NCBI RefSeq assembly: GCF_000373485.1
Contig: NZ_KB891575.1
Span: 465,248-524,033, forward strand
DNA: 58,786 nucleotides
Direction of reading: 5' to 3'
Source: Dasania marina DSM 21967
GTDB taxonomy: Bacteria; Pseudomonadota; Gammaproteobacteria; Pseudomonadales; Dasaniaceae
Under the pieces are notes generated by a model. That model searched no databases, was not told the origin of the DNA, and saw only the letters and a list, made by a program, of their open reading frames with translations. Made by a program: the position numbers and the translations under genes. The number at the start of each line of letters is the position of its first letter. The stretch's first letter is position 1. This document shows positions 24,038 through 33,186 of this stretch, piece after piece.

Positions 24038-25453
24038 ATGAGCTACTCCCTACCCGGCCCCAAAGCCGAAGCTATTTTACAACGCGGCAATGCCGTTTTT
24101 CGCAGTGGCGGCAATTATCAAAAACGCGTGGCAGCGGCCGTGCAGGCCGGTAAAAGCCAGCGGCCACCGCAAACTATTTTTGCCAAGGCCGAAGGTGATT
24201 TTCTCTACGATGTGGATGGCAACCGCTATGTGGACTTTCAAAATGGCTGGGCCTCTAACCCCTGCGGCAATGCCAATCCAGAAGTGATAGAGGCTGTGTA
24301 TGCCGCCATGAAGCAATACGGCTTTTGCTATGAGCACCCGCTGCGCTATGAGCTGGCGGAAAAACTGCTGCCCATGACCCCCTACGGCCACCACACCCGC
24401 CTGAACTATGAGGTGTCTGGCACCGAAGCCGCCGAAGCCGCCATCCATATGGCGCTATGCGCTAGAAAGGCGCGCTTTATTATCTCCTTTGATAAATGCT
24501 TTCACGGCATGGGCATGGGCACCAAACTGGTCAGCGGCTATAGCTCAGAATCCACCCGCTATATGGAAGCTTGGAAAGGCGGGGTGCTAAAAGCCCCCTT
24601 CCCCTCAGCCTATGACGCGCCAGCAGATATGGATATAGAGCAGTATGTAGACTACTGCCTGTGGCATTTAGAAACACGCATACCCAGCTATGACGTACCC
24701 GCCGATCTAATCGCTGGCGTTATTATAGAGCCGGGCCTGGCCGAGGGTGGCAACTGGCTACCCCCCAAACGCTTTATGCAGGGGGTTAAGCGCATTTGCG
24801 AAAAATTCGGCTGGCTGTTTATTTGCGATGAAGTGCTCACAGGCCTAGGCCGTACCGGTAAAACTTGGGGCATAGAGCACTTTGATATCAAGCCCGACAT
24901 CTTGGTGATAGGCAAAAATATCACCGGCGGTATAGAGCCTATCGCCGTGGTCACCGCCACCGAAGAGGTGCTGGGCGACAACACCTATTCCAGCTCGGGC
25001 AGCACCTATGCCGGTACCCCCGCCGGCTGCGCCGCAGCGCTGAAAACGCTAGAGATCTATGAGCGTGATCAAGTCGTCGCACAGGCCGCGCACTTGGCTG
25101 AGGTTGCCGCCAAGCGTATGGCCCTGTGGCCAGAAATGTTTGCTATCGTAGGCGAGGTGCGCAATTTAGGTATGCTGATGTCTGCCCACATCGTCGACCC
25201 CAACACCGGCGAGGCCAGCGTCAACTGGGGCATGAGTGTAGGTGACGAGGCCCTGCGCCGCGGTGCCTTTGTGGTTAACGACCACGAAAACACCATACGC
25301 CTCTACCCCTCGCTCACTATGCGGGAGGAGACACTGCTAGAAGGTTTAGGCTTAATAGAAGAGGCCATACGCCATGTTGAGCAGCAGGGGCCATTAGGAC
25401 AAGATGACGATGTCTACTACCCTCACTACTACACCGGCTTTACTGGCTATTAA
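24038..25453 (+). CDS. Class III PLP-dependent aminotransferase
   Basis: A fold-type I aminotransferase of 471 residues, in the group with omega-amino-acid transaminases and glutamate-1-semialdehyde aminomutase-like enzymes. The PLP lysine is Lys293 (LVIGKNITGG), the ring-contact Asp is Asp264 (ICDEVLTGLGRTGK), the phosphate loop is VSGTEAAEAAIH near 126, and the early motif is FLYDVDGNRYVDFQNGWAS near 55. The tail (DDVYYPHYYTGFTGY) is Tyr-rich. The gene faces away from the LysR regulator, which probably controls it. It lies in the same insertion block as the kamA operon, so it may make or consume an amine of that pathway, but nothing in the sequence proves a link. Substrate unknown. Confidence 0.85.
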   Translation: MSYSLPGPKAEAILQRGNAVFRSGGNYQKRVAAAVQAGKSQRPPQTIFAKAEGDFLYDVDGNRYVDFQNGWASNPCGNANPEVIEAVYAAMKQYGFCYEHPLRYELAEKLLPMTPYGHHTRLNYEVSGTEAAEAAIHMALCARKARFIISFDKCFHGMGMGTKLVSGYSSESTRYMEAWKGGVLKAPFPSAYDAPADMDIEQYVDYCLWHLETRIPSYDVPADLIAGVIIEPGLAEGGNWLPPKRFMQGVKRICEKFGWLFICDEVLTGLGRTGKTWGIEHFDIKPDILVIGKNITGGIEPIAVVTATEEVLGDNTYSSSGSTYAGTPAGCAAALKTLEIYERDQVVAQAAHLAEVAAKRMALWPEMFAIVGEVRNLGMLMSAHIVDPNTGEASVNWGMSVGDEALRRGAFVVNDHENTIRLYPSLTMREETLLEGLGLIEEAIRHVEQQGPLGQDDDVYYPHYYTGFTGY

Positions 25454-25479
25454 ACGCTACGCCAGCTTATACGTGTAGC

Positions 25480-25515
25480 AGGCGGTGGCGATATTTTTTT
25501 GTATCACCACCGCCT
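25480..25515 (+). terminator. Hairpin after the aminotransferase gene
   Basis: AGGCGGTGG-GATA pairs with TATC-CCACCGCCT with one C/A mismatch, around a T-rich loop. It starts 26 bases past the stop codon. There is no T run after the stem, so termination strength is uncertain. Confidence 0.5.
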
Positions 25516-25649
25516 ATTAGGCTTTACTATAAACTATCTACGCGATAGCCCGGTGACGTTCACTGACAATTTAAGCCTTAACAAATACTTTTTTTATGCG
25601 CTATCGTGAGTAAAATGCCGAGATAACATTATAAGAGCCCCCACTTGCC

Positions 25650-26504
25650 ATGAAGCATTACGTACTGCAATACCTAGCCCCCGAACGGCTAATGACCTTA
25701 TTCAAAATTTTCATTTACACCTGTCTATGCATTAACGGCTATGAGTTTATCTCTGATGATATCGCCGCCGGCGATCAGCTACTTAATAGCGCCTCCAGCC
25801 TATCGGAGATCGTCAATACCTTTGCCGTCACCATGGACACCATCGCTTGGATCTCATTACTAGTGGTGTTTGAACTGGAAACTTGGGTGCTAGATGATGA
25901 AACCATGAAGCTTAAACGGGTAAAATGGCCTATTAATATTTTTACCGCTATCTGTTACCTGTTCATTATGTATGCCTTTGCTGGCTACGCCGGCAAACTC
26001 ATTATGCTGCTGAACTCCGTGCCTTTTGTCGGTAACCCCTGTGATTTGGTTAACACCAGCGTAGTCAACATCGTCTCCTTAGACCAATATGTCGACCTCA
26101 CCGCCGAAAGCTGCCAAGCACTAAACCCCGCCACCATGGGGCAAATCGTCGGTCACCCCATCGTATTTGAGAACAGCAACTACGGCGAGGTTAAGCTATT
26201 AGCTTGGATAGATGTCGCCAACTCCGCTACTTGGCTGCTGATCGTGGCGCTGTTGCAGCTAGACATCATTCTGCAGATACGCGGCATCGTAAATAAACAC
26301 ATTATCCGCGTGACCACCATTTTCAAAGTCATACTCTATAGCACCCTGTTTATCCTAGCGGTGTTCTGGGGTATCTATGGTAGCTTCACCGATTTTTGGG
26401 ATGCGGTGTTATGGTTGCTGGGTTTCATGATTATTGAGCTCAATATTTTCAACTGGAGCCAAGAGATAGAAGAAGAAAAGGCCGAGGCCGCCGAGCTAGC
26501 CTAA
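25650..26504 (+). CDS. Uncharacterised multi-pass membrane protein
   Basis: A 284-residue protein with about six likely membrane segments: near residues 17-34, 58-78, 92-118, 184-206, 224-245 and 252-275. The loop between the third and fourth contains two Cys residues (GNPCDL and AESCQAL) that could form a disulfide outside the cytoplasm. The C-terminus is acidic and Ala-rich (EIEEEKAEAAELA). No family is recognised. It has its own terminator and about 200 bases upstream, so it is probably monocistronic. It is the last gene of the block between yggT and metX. Confidence 0.6.
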   Translation: MKHYVLQYLAPERLMTLFKIFIYTCLCINGYEFISDDIAAGDQLLNSASSLSEIVNTFAVTMDTIAWISLLVVFELETWVLDDETMKLKRVKWPINIFTAICYLFIMYAFAGYAGKLIMLLNSVPFVGNPCDLVNTSVVNIVSLDQYVDLTAESCQALNPATMGQIVGHPIVFENSNYGEVKLLAWIDVANSATWLLIVALLQLDIILQIRGIVNKHIIRVTTIFKVILYSTLFILAVFWGIYGSFTDFWDAVLWLLGFMIIELNIFNWSQEIEEEKAEAAELA

Positions 26505-26535
26505 AACATAGCCACCGCCAAATCATTCCTACAGT

Positions 26536-26560
26536 AGGGCTAGCATTACGCTAGCCCTTT
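26536..26560 (+). terminator. Terminator after the membrane protein gene
   Basis: AGGGCTAGC and GCTAGCCCT form a perfect 9-bp stem with loop ATTAC, followed by TTTCT. It separates the accessory block from metX. Confidence 0.75.
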
Positions 26561-26699
26561 CTATAACCGTCCTTTTTGGCACCTATGCCTGAAGCCACTA
26601 CGCTTTATCCCCCTCAGCTATAGAACCCCCGGCCTAAAAATACTAAACTTGGCTACAGAATTTTTTTGCGGAAACCGTAAAAACCAAAAGTAGATATGT

Positions 26700-27857
26700 A
26701 TGCCCTCAGTAGGAATTGTTAGCCCACAACACCATCATTTTGATCAGCCACTGGACTTGGCCTGTGGCCGCACACTGCCCAGCTATGACCTCGTGTATGA
26801 AACCTATGGTCAGTTAAACGCCGACAACAGCAATGCCATTTTAATTTGCCACGCCCTATCCGGTCATCACCACGCTGCAGGTAAACACCATGAAGACGAC
26901 AAAAACCCTGGCTGGTGGGACGCCTATATAGGCCCGGGCAAACCCATAGATACCAATGACTTTTTCGTGGTCAGCCTCAACAACTTAGGCGGTTGCCACG
27001 GCTCTACCGGCCCCACTAGCATCAACCCCGATACCGGCAAGCCTTGGGGCTCAGATTTTCCGCCGCTGCGCTGCCGCGACTGGGTAAACAGCCAATACCA
27101 ATTAATGCAGCTATTACAGATAGAACAATGGGCGGCGATAATAGGCGGCAGCTTAGGCGGTATGCAGGCCATGCGCTGGTCACTGATGTACCCCGAATGC
27201 GTGCGCCACTGTGCGGTTATCGCTTCGGCCATGAAACTCAGCACCCAAAATATCGCCTTTAATGAAGTCGCTAGGCAAGCCATAGTGTCAGATCCAGAGT
27301 TTCACGATGGTCATTACCTAGAGCACAATACGCTACCCAAGCAAGGCCTGCGCCTAGCGCGCATGGTCGGCCATATCACCTACCTCTCTGAAGATGGCAT
27401 GAAAGAAAAGTTTGGCCGCGAACTCAAAGCCGGCAGCCTAGACCTAGGCCACAGCGACGAGGCCGAGTTTCAAATAGAAAGTTATTTGCGCTACCAGGGC
27501 GATTCCTTCTCCACCACCTTTGATGCTAATAGCTACATACTGATGACCAAAGCTTTGGACATGTTTGACTTGGCCAATGATTACGGCGACGACCCGGTAA
27601 CGGCCTTTCAAGGCGCGTTATGCGATTACCTTATCGTCTCCTTTACTACCGACTGGCGCTTTGCCCCCCAGCGCTCGCGGGAAATCGTTAACGCCATGAT
27701 AGCCGCGCACAAACCGGTCAGTTATGCCGAGATAGATGCCAGTTTTGGTCACGATGCGTTCCTAATCCCGCACCGCCGCTATGAAACGGTATTGCGCAAT
27801 TACCTGCAACGCATCGTTAAAGAAAACACCCCAGTGGAGCATAAGCCATGCGCTTAG
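26700..27857 (+). CDS. metX: Homoserine O-acyltransferase
   Basis: An alpha/beta hydrolase-fold enzyme that acylates L-homoserine, the first committed step of methionine synthesis. The nucleophile is Ser151 ([13 protein letters not shown]). The oxyanion region is [15 protein letters not shown] near 47, and the [15 protein letters not shown] motif is near 94. The catalytic His is in [10 protein letters not shown] near 351. Length 385 fits. Whether the acyl donor is acetyl- or succinyl-CoA cannot be told safely by eye. metW overlaps its 3' end by 10 bases, the usual coupled metXW pair of proteobacteria. I saw no SAM riboswitch upstream. Confidence 0.94.
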   Translation: MPSVGIVSPQHHHFDQPLDLACGRTLPSYDLVYETYGQLNADNSNAILICHALSGHHHAAGKHHEDDKNPGWWDAYIGPGKPIDTNDFFVVSLNNLGGCHGSTGPTSINPDTGKPWGSDFPPLRCRDWVNSQYQLMQLLQIEQWAAIIGGSLGGMQAMRWSLMYPECVRHCAVIASAMKLSTQNIAFNEVARQAIVSDPEFHDGHYLEHNTLPKQGLRLARMVGHITYLSEDGMKEKFGRELKAGSLDLGHSDEAEFQIESYLRYQGDSFSTTFDANSYILMTKALDMFDLANDYGDDPVTAFQGALCDYLIVSFTTDWRFAPQRSREIVNAMIAAHKPVSYAEIDASFGHDAFLIPHRRYETVLRNYLQRIVKENTPVEHKPCA

Positions 27858-28438
27858 ATTTACAGCTTATACCCCAGTGGATAAAACCACTGACCAATGT
27901 TTTAGATTTGGGCTGCGGCGATGGCAAACTGCTGACCATGCTACAAAAAACCAAAAGCATTTACGGCTTGGGCGTAGAAATAGACAGCGAACATATCAGT
28001 CTATGCATAGAACAAGGCCTAAACGTTGTTGAACAAGATTTAAACGATGGTCTTAGAAATTTCGAAAACGACAGCTTTGACAGCGTAGTGATGACCCATG
28101 CCCTGCAAACCCTGCGCAACCCTCACTTAGTGCTGGATGAAATGCTGCGCATAGGCAAAGAGTGCATAGTCACCTTCCCCAACTTTGGCCACTGGCGCTG
28201 CCGCTTATATTTAATGCTAAAAGGCCGTATGCCGGTCTCCAAGTTTTTACCCTATAGCTGGTACGACACCCCCAATATACATTTTTTCACCATTAACGAT
28301 TTTGATATTCTTTGCCACGAAAAAAATATCAAAATCAAAAACCGCGTCGTGGTCGCCGGTGAAACCACCGACAGCCCACTCACCCGCTTATGGCCTAATC
28401 TATTTGGCCTAACTGCGGTTTACCATATCAGCAAATAA
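27848..28438 (+). CDS. metW: Methionine biosynthesis protein MetW (methyltransferase fold)
   Basis: A 196-residue class I methyltransferase-like protein. The SAM-binding motif is [15 protein letters not shown] near residue 18, and [21 protein letters not shown] near 80 is the MetW signature. The [15 protein letters not shown] segment is also typical. MetW is required together with MetX for homoserine acylation in several proteobacteria. The start lies inside metX (10-base overlap), so translation is coupled. Confidence 0.93.
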   Translation: MRLDLQLIPQWIKPLTNVLDLGCGDGKLLTMLQKTKSIYGLGVEIDSEHISLCIEQGLNVVEQDLNDGLRNFENDSFDSVVMTHALQTLRNPHLVLDEMLRIGKECIVTFPNFGHWRCRLYLMLKGRMPVSKFLPYSWYDTPNIHFFTINDFDILCHEKNIKIKNRVVVAGETTDSPLTRLWPNLFGLTAVYHISK

Positions 28439-28453
28439 CCTAGAGCCTCAGCC

Positions 28454-28897
28454 ATGAAAACCCTATTCCAACACAGCCTTATCATGATCCTAGCGCTACT
28501 TGCAGTCAGCGCCCAGGCCGAACAACAACAACGCTTTGGCGACTATGAGGTGCACTACAGCGTGGTTAACAGCACCTTCATCACCCCCGAAGTGGCTGCC
28601 GCCTACCAAATCACCCGCGGCAAAAAACGCGCCTTTGTTAACATCAGCATACGCAAACTATTAAAAGATGGCAGCGATACCGCCAAGCGCGCCCTAGTCA
28701 ACGGCAAAACCTCAGACATGATACACAGCATTCCGCTGAACTTTAAAGAAATCATCGAGCAGGGCGCCATCTACTACATTGCCGAGTTTGATTTTAACGA
28801 CAAAGACACACGACGCTTTGATATACAAATACAACCAGATCCAAATATAGAACCGTACACACTAACTTTCTCTCAAAAGATTTATGTAGAACTATAA
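28454..28897 (+). CDS. DUF4426 periplasmic protein
   Basis: A 147-residue exported protein with a signal peptide ending SAQAEQQ near residue 23. The domain resembles DUF4426: FGDYEVHYSVVNSTFI at the start, AFVNISIRKL in the middle and YTLTFSQKIYVEL at the end. Function unknown. It follows metW by 15 bases, a conserved neighbourhood in Pseudomonas-like genomes, and is probably part of the metXW transcript. Confidence 0.75.
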   Translation: MKTLFQHSLIMILALLAVSAQAEQQQRFGDYEVHYSVVNSTFITPEVAAAYQITRGKKRAFVNISIRKLLKDGSDTAKRALVNGKTSDMIHSIPLNFKEIIEQGAIYYIAEFDFNDKDTRRFDIQIQPDPNIEPYTLTFSQKIYVEL

Positions 28898-28928
28898 AGC
28901 TCATCATAAATTACGACGAAGCACCCAA

Positions 28929-29157
28929 ACTCCCCTTGGGAGTCGCCGAGCAACGGAAGAAAGTAGCGGCGCGAAGCAGCGAGGACTGTCTGAGCAAAAT
29001 AAAAATTTAGTGTTTTTATTTTGTGAGTTCCGCAGCGGCCGCTAATTTCTGAGTAGCACAGGGCATCGGCGCAGCCGACGACGTACTAGGGGTGCCCTTT
29101 CTTTTGGTTCTGTTTTCTTTGGGCAAACAAAGAAAATGAACTCGCTCAGCAGAGCGA
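28929..29157. repeat. Multi-hairpin intergenic element
   Basis: The 300-base DUF4426-rdgB gap contains no credible gene but four hairpins in a row. They are ACTCCC/GGGAGT (28929-28943), CAAAATAAAAA/TTTTTATTTTG (28995-29023, perfect 11 bp), TTTTCTTTG/CAAAGAAAA (29113-29136, perfect 9 bp) and TCGCTC/GAGCGA (29142-29157). I recognise text like GGGTGCCCTTTCTTTTGG next to such a hairpin from intergenic regions of other proteobacteria, so this is probably a dispersed structured repeat. That recollection is unverified. It may also end the metXW transcript. Confidence 0.55.
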
Positions 29158-29197
29158 AACAAAAGCTTAGCAACCCCTCTACAACAAAGAAGAAAGC

Positions 29198-29797
29198 ATG
29201 AACACAAAACAAATCGTACTCGCCAGCGGCAACCCAAAAAAAATCAACGAACTACAAAAACTGCTAGGCGACAGCGGCTACCAAATACTAGCGCAATCCG
29301 ACTTTGATACCCCCGAAGCCATAGAAGATGGCCTCAGCTTTGTAGAAAACGCCATTATTAAAGCGCGCAATGCCTGCCTGCACTCTGGCCTACCCGCCAT
29401 AGCTGACGACTCCGGTTTAGAGGTAGATGCTCTACAAGGTAAACCCGGCATCTATTCCGCGCGCTACGCAGGCGCCAACGCCACCGATGCCAGTAATAAT
29501 GAAAAGCTGCTAGCCGACATGAACGGCATAGATGAGGCCCAACGCAGTGCACGCTTCCAGTGTGTACTGGTGTATATGCGCCACGCGCAAGACCCCACTC
29601 CTATTATTTGCCAAGGCAGTTGGGAGGGGCGCATACTCAACGCGCCACAAGGCGCTAATGGCTTTGGCTACGACCCGCTGTTTTATGTGCCCAGCCAGCA
29701 ATGCAGCTCGGCCCAGCTTAGCCCAGAGCTAAAAAACGCACTGAGCCACCGTGGCCTAGCTATGCAACAGCTGGCACTACATCTCAACGAAAACTAA
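29198..29797 (+). CDS. rdgB: Non-canonical purine NTP pyrophosphatase (RdgB/HAM1)
   Basis: Hydrolyses ITP, dITP and XTP to monophosphates and so keeps deaminated purines out of DNA and RNA. The signatures are VLASGNPKKINEL at residues 7-19, IEDGLSFVENAIIKAR near 47, GLPAIADDSGLEVDAL near 64, GIYSARYAG near 84 and ANGFGYDPLFYVP near 149, with LSHRGLAMQQL at the C-terminus. Length 199 is normal. It follows the metXW-DUF4426 block as in Pseudomonas. Confidence 0.95.
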   Translation: MNTKQIVLASGNPKKINELQKLLGDSGYQILAQSDFDTPEAIEDGLSFVENAIIKARNACLHSGLPAIADDSGLEVDALQGKPGIYSARYAGANATDASNNEKLLADMNGIDEAQRSARFQCVLVYMRHAQDPTPIICQGSWEGRILNAPQGANGFGYDPLFYVPSQQCSSAQLSPELKNALSHRGLAMQQLALHLNEN

Positions 29798-29900
29798 TCG
29801 AAAACTACATTTTATTTTTACTCTCCAAGGCTATACTCAATAACTTAACCTTAAGCATCCGACTAACACATCACATAGCCACACTACATAGGACAGTACC

Positions 29901-30407
29901 GTGTTAACAATCATTGCTAAATTAATAAAACTGCTCAACTCCAATGCTAACCCTTCGCAGCTGGCCTTGGCGGTTTGTTTTGCCGCCGCCATGGGTTTAA
30001 CGCCCTTAAGCGCCCCCCATAATATTCTGTTGCTCTTTCTACTCTTATTGCTACGCATTAACCTCAGCTTATTTTTACTCAGCTGGGGTTTCTTTACTGT
30101 TATCGCCTACGTCTTTGATCCCGTTAGCCACAGCATAGGCCTAACGTTGCTGCAGGCCGATAGCCTGCAGAGCTTATGGCAGCTACTGTACAACAATAAT
30201 GTGTGGCGTTTTTTGGGCTTTAATAACACCCTGATTTTAGGCAGCAGTGTGGTGAGTTTGCTGATAGCCATACCACTATTTTTTCTTAGCCGCTTATTGA
30301 TTATTAAATACCGCAGCCACTTATTACAAAGGGTAAGCCAAAGCCGTCTAGGCCTATGGCTTAAAGGTGGCAAGATCTATAACACATACCAAACTTTTTA
30401 CGGATAG
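29901..30407 (+). CDS. TIGR03546-family membrane protein (DUF2062-like)
   Basis: A 168-residue inner membrane protein with about three or four hydrophobic segments (near residues 40-70, 70-85 and 113-130). The opening NANPSQLALAVCFAAAMGLTPL segment (its ends near residues 15 and 36) is like DUF2062/TIGR03546 proteins. The start is GTG 29901 with GGACAG upstream. Its stop lies 9 bases before a TIGR03545-type gene, the pairing that defines these two families. Function unknown. Confidence 0.7.
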   Translation: MLTIIAKLIKLLNSNANPSQLALAVCFAAAMGLTPLSAPHNILLLFLLLLLRINLSLFLLSWGFFTVIAYVFDPVSHSIGLTLLQADSLQSLWQLLYNNNVWRFLGFNNTLILGSSVVSLLIAIPLFFLSRLLIIKYRSHLLQRVSQSRLGLWLKGGKIYNTYQTFYG

Positions 30408-30416
30408 GAGTCACAG

Positions 30417-32075
30417 ATGAGGCAGTGGATACGTTGGTGGGGGCTAGGCGTTTTTTTCACCTTGGCTCTACTATGGTGGCTATGTATAGATAGCATCATC
30501 ATCTACAGCATAGAAAGCTTGGGTAGTAAGGCGGTAGGCGCCAAAGTTGACGTCGCCAGTAGCGATTTACAATTATCGCCGTTGAGTTTAAGCATCAAAG
30601 GCTTAGCTATTACCAATCCTGAACGCCCTATGGAAAATCTGTGGTTTAGTGACAATATTAAACTGCAACTAGATAGCGGCTATTTACTACGCCGCCAAGT
30701 CATTGTCGATATTGCCGATGTTAGCGGCCTGCAATTTAATAGCCCGCGTAGCAGCAGTGGTGCCTTACATAAAACTAAAAAAGACGGCAGCCCCAGCCTG
30801 GGTGAACAACTAAAAACGGGTGCCAACGATATGCTGGCCGACCCTAAACAAGTCGTCGCCCAAGAAAAAGCCGCTATCCAAGCTAAGATTGATAGCATAC
30901 AACAGCGCATCAAAAATATAGAACAACAATGGCAGCAGCGCATTAAAACACTGCCCAACAAAGAAACTATGGCAGAGTATCAAGAGCGCTGGAAGGCACT
31001 TAAGAAAAAGAACTGGCTAGAAAAAATTGCTGACACCAAAGCATTACAAAAAGACCTTAATAACGATATAGACAATATTAATGCGCTAAACCAGCAGCTA
31101 GACAAGGACAAAGCCACACTAAAAGACTTAGTTCAAGAAGCCAAAAACCTGCCCGAAAAAGAAGCTGATAGGCTACTAGCCAAAGCCGGCTATAGCGGCG
31201 GTAGCGCTCAGCTGGCACAAAGTTTATTTGGTGATGAAGCCAAGCAATGGATAAACCAGCTCACCGGTTTATTTACCAGCGTAGCAGCTGATACAGCAGC
31301 CGTTGCCAGCAAGCCCCAGCGAGGTCAAGGTCAGTGGCTACATTTTAGCGAACAGCCTCACCCCGACTTTCTCATTAAACAGGCCAATCTCAGCGGCAAC
31401 TTTGTCCTACTGGGTGATAGCATAGCGTTTACCGGTCAGGCCAAAGACATCACCCATCAAGCGAAACGTTGGCCCAAGCCCACCACCTTTACCCTGCAAG
31501 GTCAGTCAGCACAGGGCGGTAGCTTTAATAGCAAGGGCAAGATAGATTTACGCGACAGCCCTAGCAGCGAGATGAGCCTAGCGGTTAATCAGCTGAATAT
31601 TAAAGGCTTAGTGCTCTCGGCCAGCAACGCCATGCCGATTACCTTAGATCAAGCACGCTTAGCGGGCGACGCCAGCATGCGCATCACCGCAGACAGCTTA
31701 GCCTTTAAGGCCGATAGTCAATTTTCACAAGCCCAGTTTACGGTGGCGCAAACAAGCTCTACCAGCCAACAACTCATTGCCGGACTATTGCAGGATATTA
31801 ACAGCTTCACTATGCAGCTAGGGTTAAATGGCAATATAGAACAACCTGAGCTCAGCCTACAATCGAATTTGGACAAAGCACTGAGTAAGGCCTTTGGCCA
31901 ACAGGCTTCAAAAAAACTAGATCAGTATAAGCAGGATTTACGTACACAACTTAGCGCTGAATTAGCCCCGCAATTACAAGGCCTAAGTAAGGATGCTGAT
32001 TTTATCGATACCATTAAGAAACAGCTAACCGATAAACAGACTGAAATAAAAGGTTTTTCTAAGGGCTTATTATAA
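30417..32075 (+). CDS. TIGR03545-family protein (membrane-anchored, coiled coil, AsmA-like)
   Basis: A 552-residue protein with one N-terminal membrane anchor (near residues 6-28), then an AsmA-like start (VASSDLQLSPLSLSIKGLAI). A long charged coiled coil follows at about residues 140-255 (AIQAKIDSIQQRIKNIEQQW and so on). The beta-rich C-terminal part ends in a second Lys/Gln-rich helix. This order suggests a periplasmic or envelope-spanning protein. AGGAG lies 6 bases before the ATG. It is paired with the TIGR03546 gene. The role is not established; AsmA-like features hint at lipid or envelope traffic. Confidence 0.65.
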   Translation: MRQWIRWWGLGVFFTLALLWWLCIDSIIIYSIESLGSKAVGAKVDVASSDLQLSPLSLSIKGLAITNPERPMENLWFSDNIKLQLDSGYLLRRQVIVDIADVSGLQFNSPRSSSGALHKTKKDGSPSLGEQLKTGANDMLADPKQVVAQEKAAIQAKIDSIQQRIKNIEQQWQQRIKTLPNKETMAEYQERWKALKKKNWLEKIADTKALQKDLNNDIDNINALNQQLDKDKATLKDLVQEAKNLPEKEADRLLAKAGYSGGSAQLAQSLFGDEAKQWINQLTGLFTSVAADTAAVASKPQRGQGQWLHFSEQPHPDFLIKQANLSGNFVLLGDSIAFTGQAKDITHQAKRWPKPTTFTLQGQSAQGGSFNSKGKIDLRDSPSSEMSLAVNQLNIKGLVLSASNAMPITLDQARLAGDASMRITADSLAFKADSQFSQAQFTVAQTSSTSQQLIAGLLQDINSFTMQLGLNGNIEQPELSLQSNLDKALSKAFGQQASKKLDQYKQDLRTQLSAELAPQLQGLSKDADFIDTIKKQLTDKQTEIKGFSKGLL

Positions 32076-32088
32076 GCCGTATAAGCTT

Positions 32089-32110
32089 GGCGGTCGTGAT
32101 AACGACCGCC
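32089..32110. terminator. Hairpin between convergent TIGR03545 and phospholipase genes
   Basis: GGCGGTCGT and ACGACCGCC form a perfect 9-bp stem around GATA in the 34-base convergent gap. No T run follows on either side, so it is at best a weak terminator. Confidence 0.45.
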
Positions 32111-33135
32111 TACAACCAATCATTCAGCAGCACGCCAAAACCTATACGATTAGTATTTTTATCATAATCAATTAGGCTTTCACCATAACCATTATAATAT
32201 TGTATATAACCTTTAAAGCGCTCAGTTAGCGGAAAAGTCCAATCTAATTGCAGACTGCTCTTATTCTCGCTACGTAAATTATTGGTCAAGGTCATACCGA
32301 AAGTATGCCTTTTCATTTTATATAACGCGCTGAGATCACCATAACCTAAGTAGCGCTCGATATTGGGGTTGTCATCATCGCTTTTATTTTCATGGATGCG
32401 ATACCACGCTCTACCGACAATAACGAAATTATCTTTTTCTAAGGTCGTGGCAGCAATAATTCTATTCCAGCTGCGGGAAAGTAATGCGCCACGGCCGTTA
32501 GACTCGTGATTGAAGGCAAGGCTATAGATACGATTTTTAAAGCCAAACACTCTATTGTCGGTTTCCCAGCGCAGAAATAATTCAGGCTCGTAATTGGTTT
32601 CTCTAAACGGTGCCGACACATCAGAGTTATAGAGCTGCCACCAAGACTGTTGGGTATAGCCGCCCCATAACTCACCACCCAATACCCCTTTAGCCATGCG
32701 CGCCTTAAAACTTAATTGATACTTGGCCTCACCATGATCTAAATGAGCATCGGGATAGGCTTGCTGCCAGGGCTGACTGTTGGGGCTTTCATTATAGGTG
32801 GCAAATAATAAATAGTTGGGCTTATAGGCGGTAAGCATAAAGGGATTGGATTCCGCCTGATCTTCTGAAGCCATACGCAATGTTACGGCTTCCTCGGCAT
32901 CTAGGTTTTCATCAGCAACCTCAACAGCTTCAACATACTGCTGTTGCAAGCCATTTTTTTCTCTACAAAATGCTTTAATATTAGCCACGGTTCTTTTATC
33001 GGCCGCTTTATTCAGCGCATCCAACAAACAGGCATCCATAACATCCGCCTGCAGCTCACCAACAGCACAGATAGTAAAAACAATAGCCTGAAATTGTATG
33101 GCCAATTGCTGCAATTTAAGCTTTCTAATTTTCAT
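32110..33135 (-). CDS. pldA: Outer membrane phospholipase A
   Basis: A 341-residue beta-barrel phospholipase that hydrolyses phospholipids misplaced in the outer leaflet. The catalytic His and Ser are in AFNHESNGRG near residue 213, and the Asn of the triad follows about a dozen residues later (SRSWNRI). Many aromatic-rich alternating strands (GGELWGGYTQQSWWQLY, RAWYRIHEN, YIQYYNGYGESLIDY) match PldA. A signal peptide covers roughly residues 1-30. The N-terminal 70 residues before the barrel are acidic and not part of the E. coli protein. It is monocistronic, convergent with the TIGR03545 gene. Confidence 0.88.
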   Translation of the reverse strand: MKIRKLKLQQLAIQFQAIVFTICAVGELQADVMDACLLDALNKAADKRTVANIKAFCREKNGLQQQYVEAVEVADENLDAEEAVTLRMASEDQAESNPFMLTAYKPNYLLFATYNESPNSQPWQQAYPDAHLDHGEAKYQLSFKARMAKGVLGGELWGGYTQQSWWQLYNSDVSAPFRETNYEPELFLRWETDNRVFGFKNRIYSLAFNHESNGRGALLSRSWNRIIAATTLEKDNFVIVGRAWYRIHENKSDDDNPNIERYLGYGDLSALYKMKRHTFGMTLTNNLRSENKSSLQLDWTFPLTERFKGYIQYYNGYGESLIDYDKNTNRIGFGVLLNDWL

Positions 33136-33186
33136 ATTTTAGCCAGAAGGCCATCTCTTTTATCATTGATTTACAGTAGTTAATAT

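Noticed and set aside
26580-26699. SAM-type riboswitch or MetJ box before metX
   Set aside because: No conserved SAM riboswitch boxes and no AGACGTCT-type repeats were seen.
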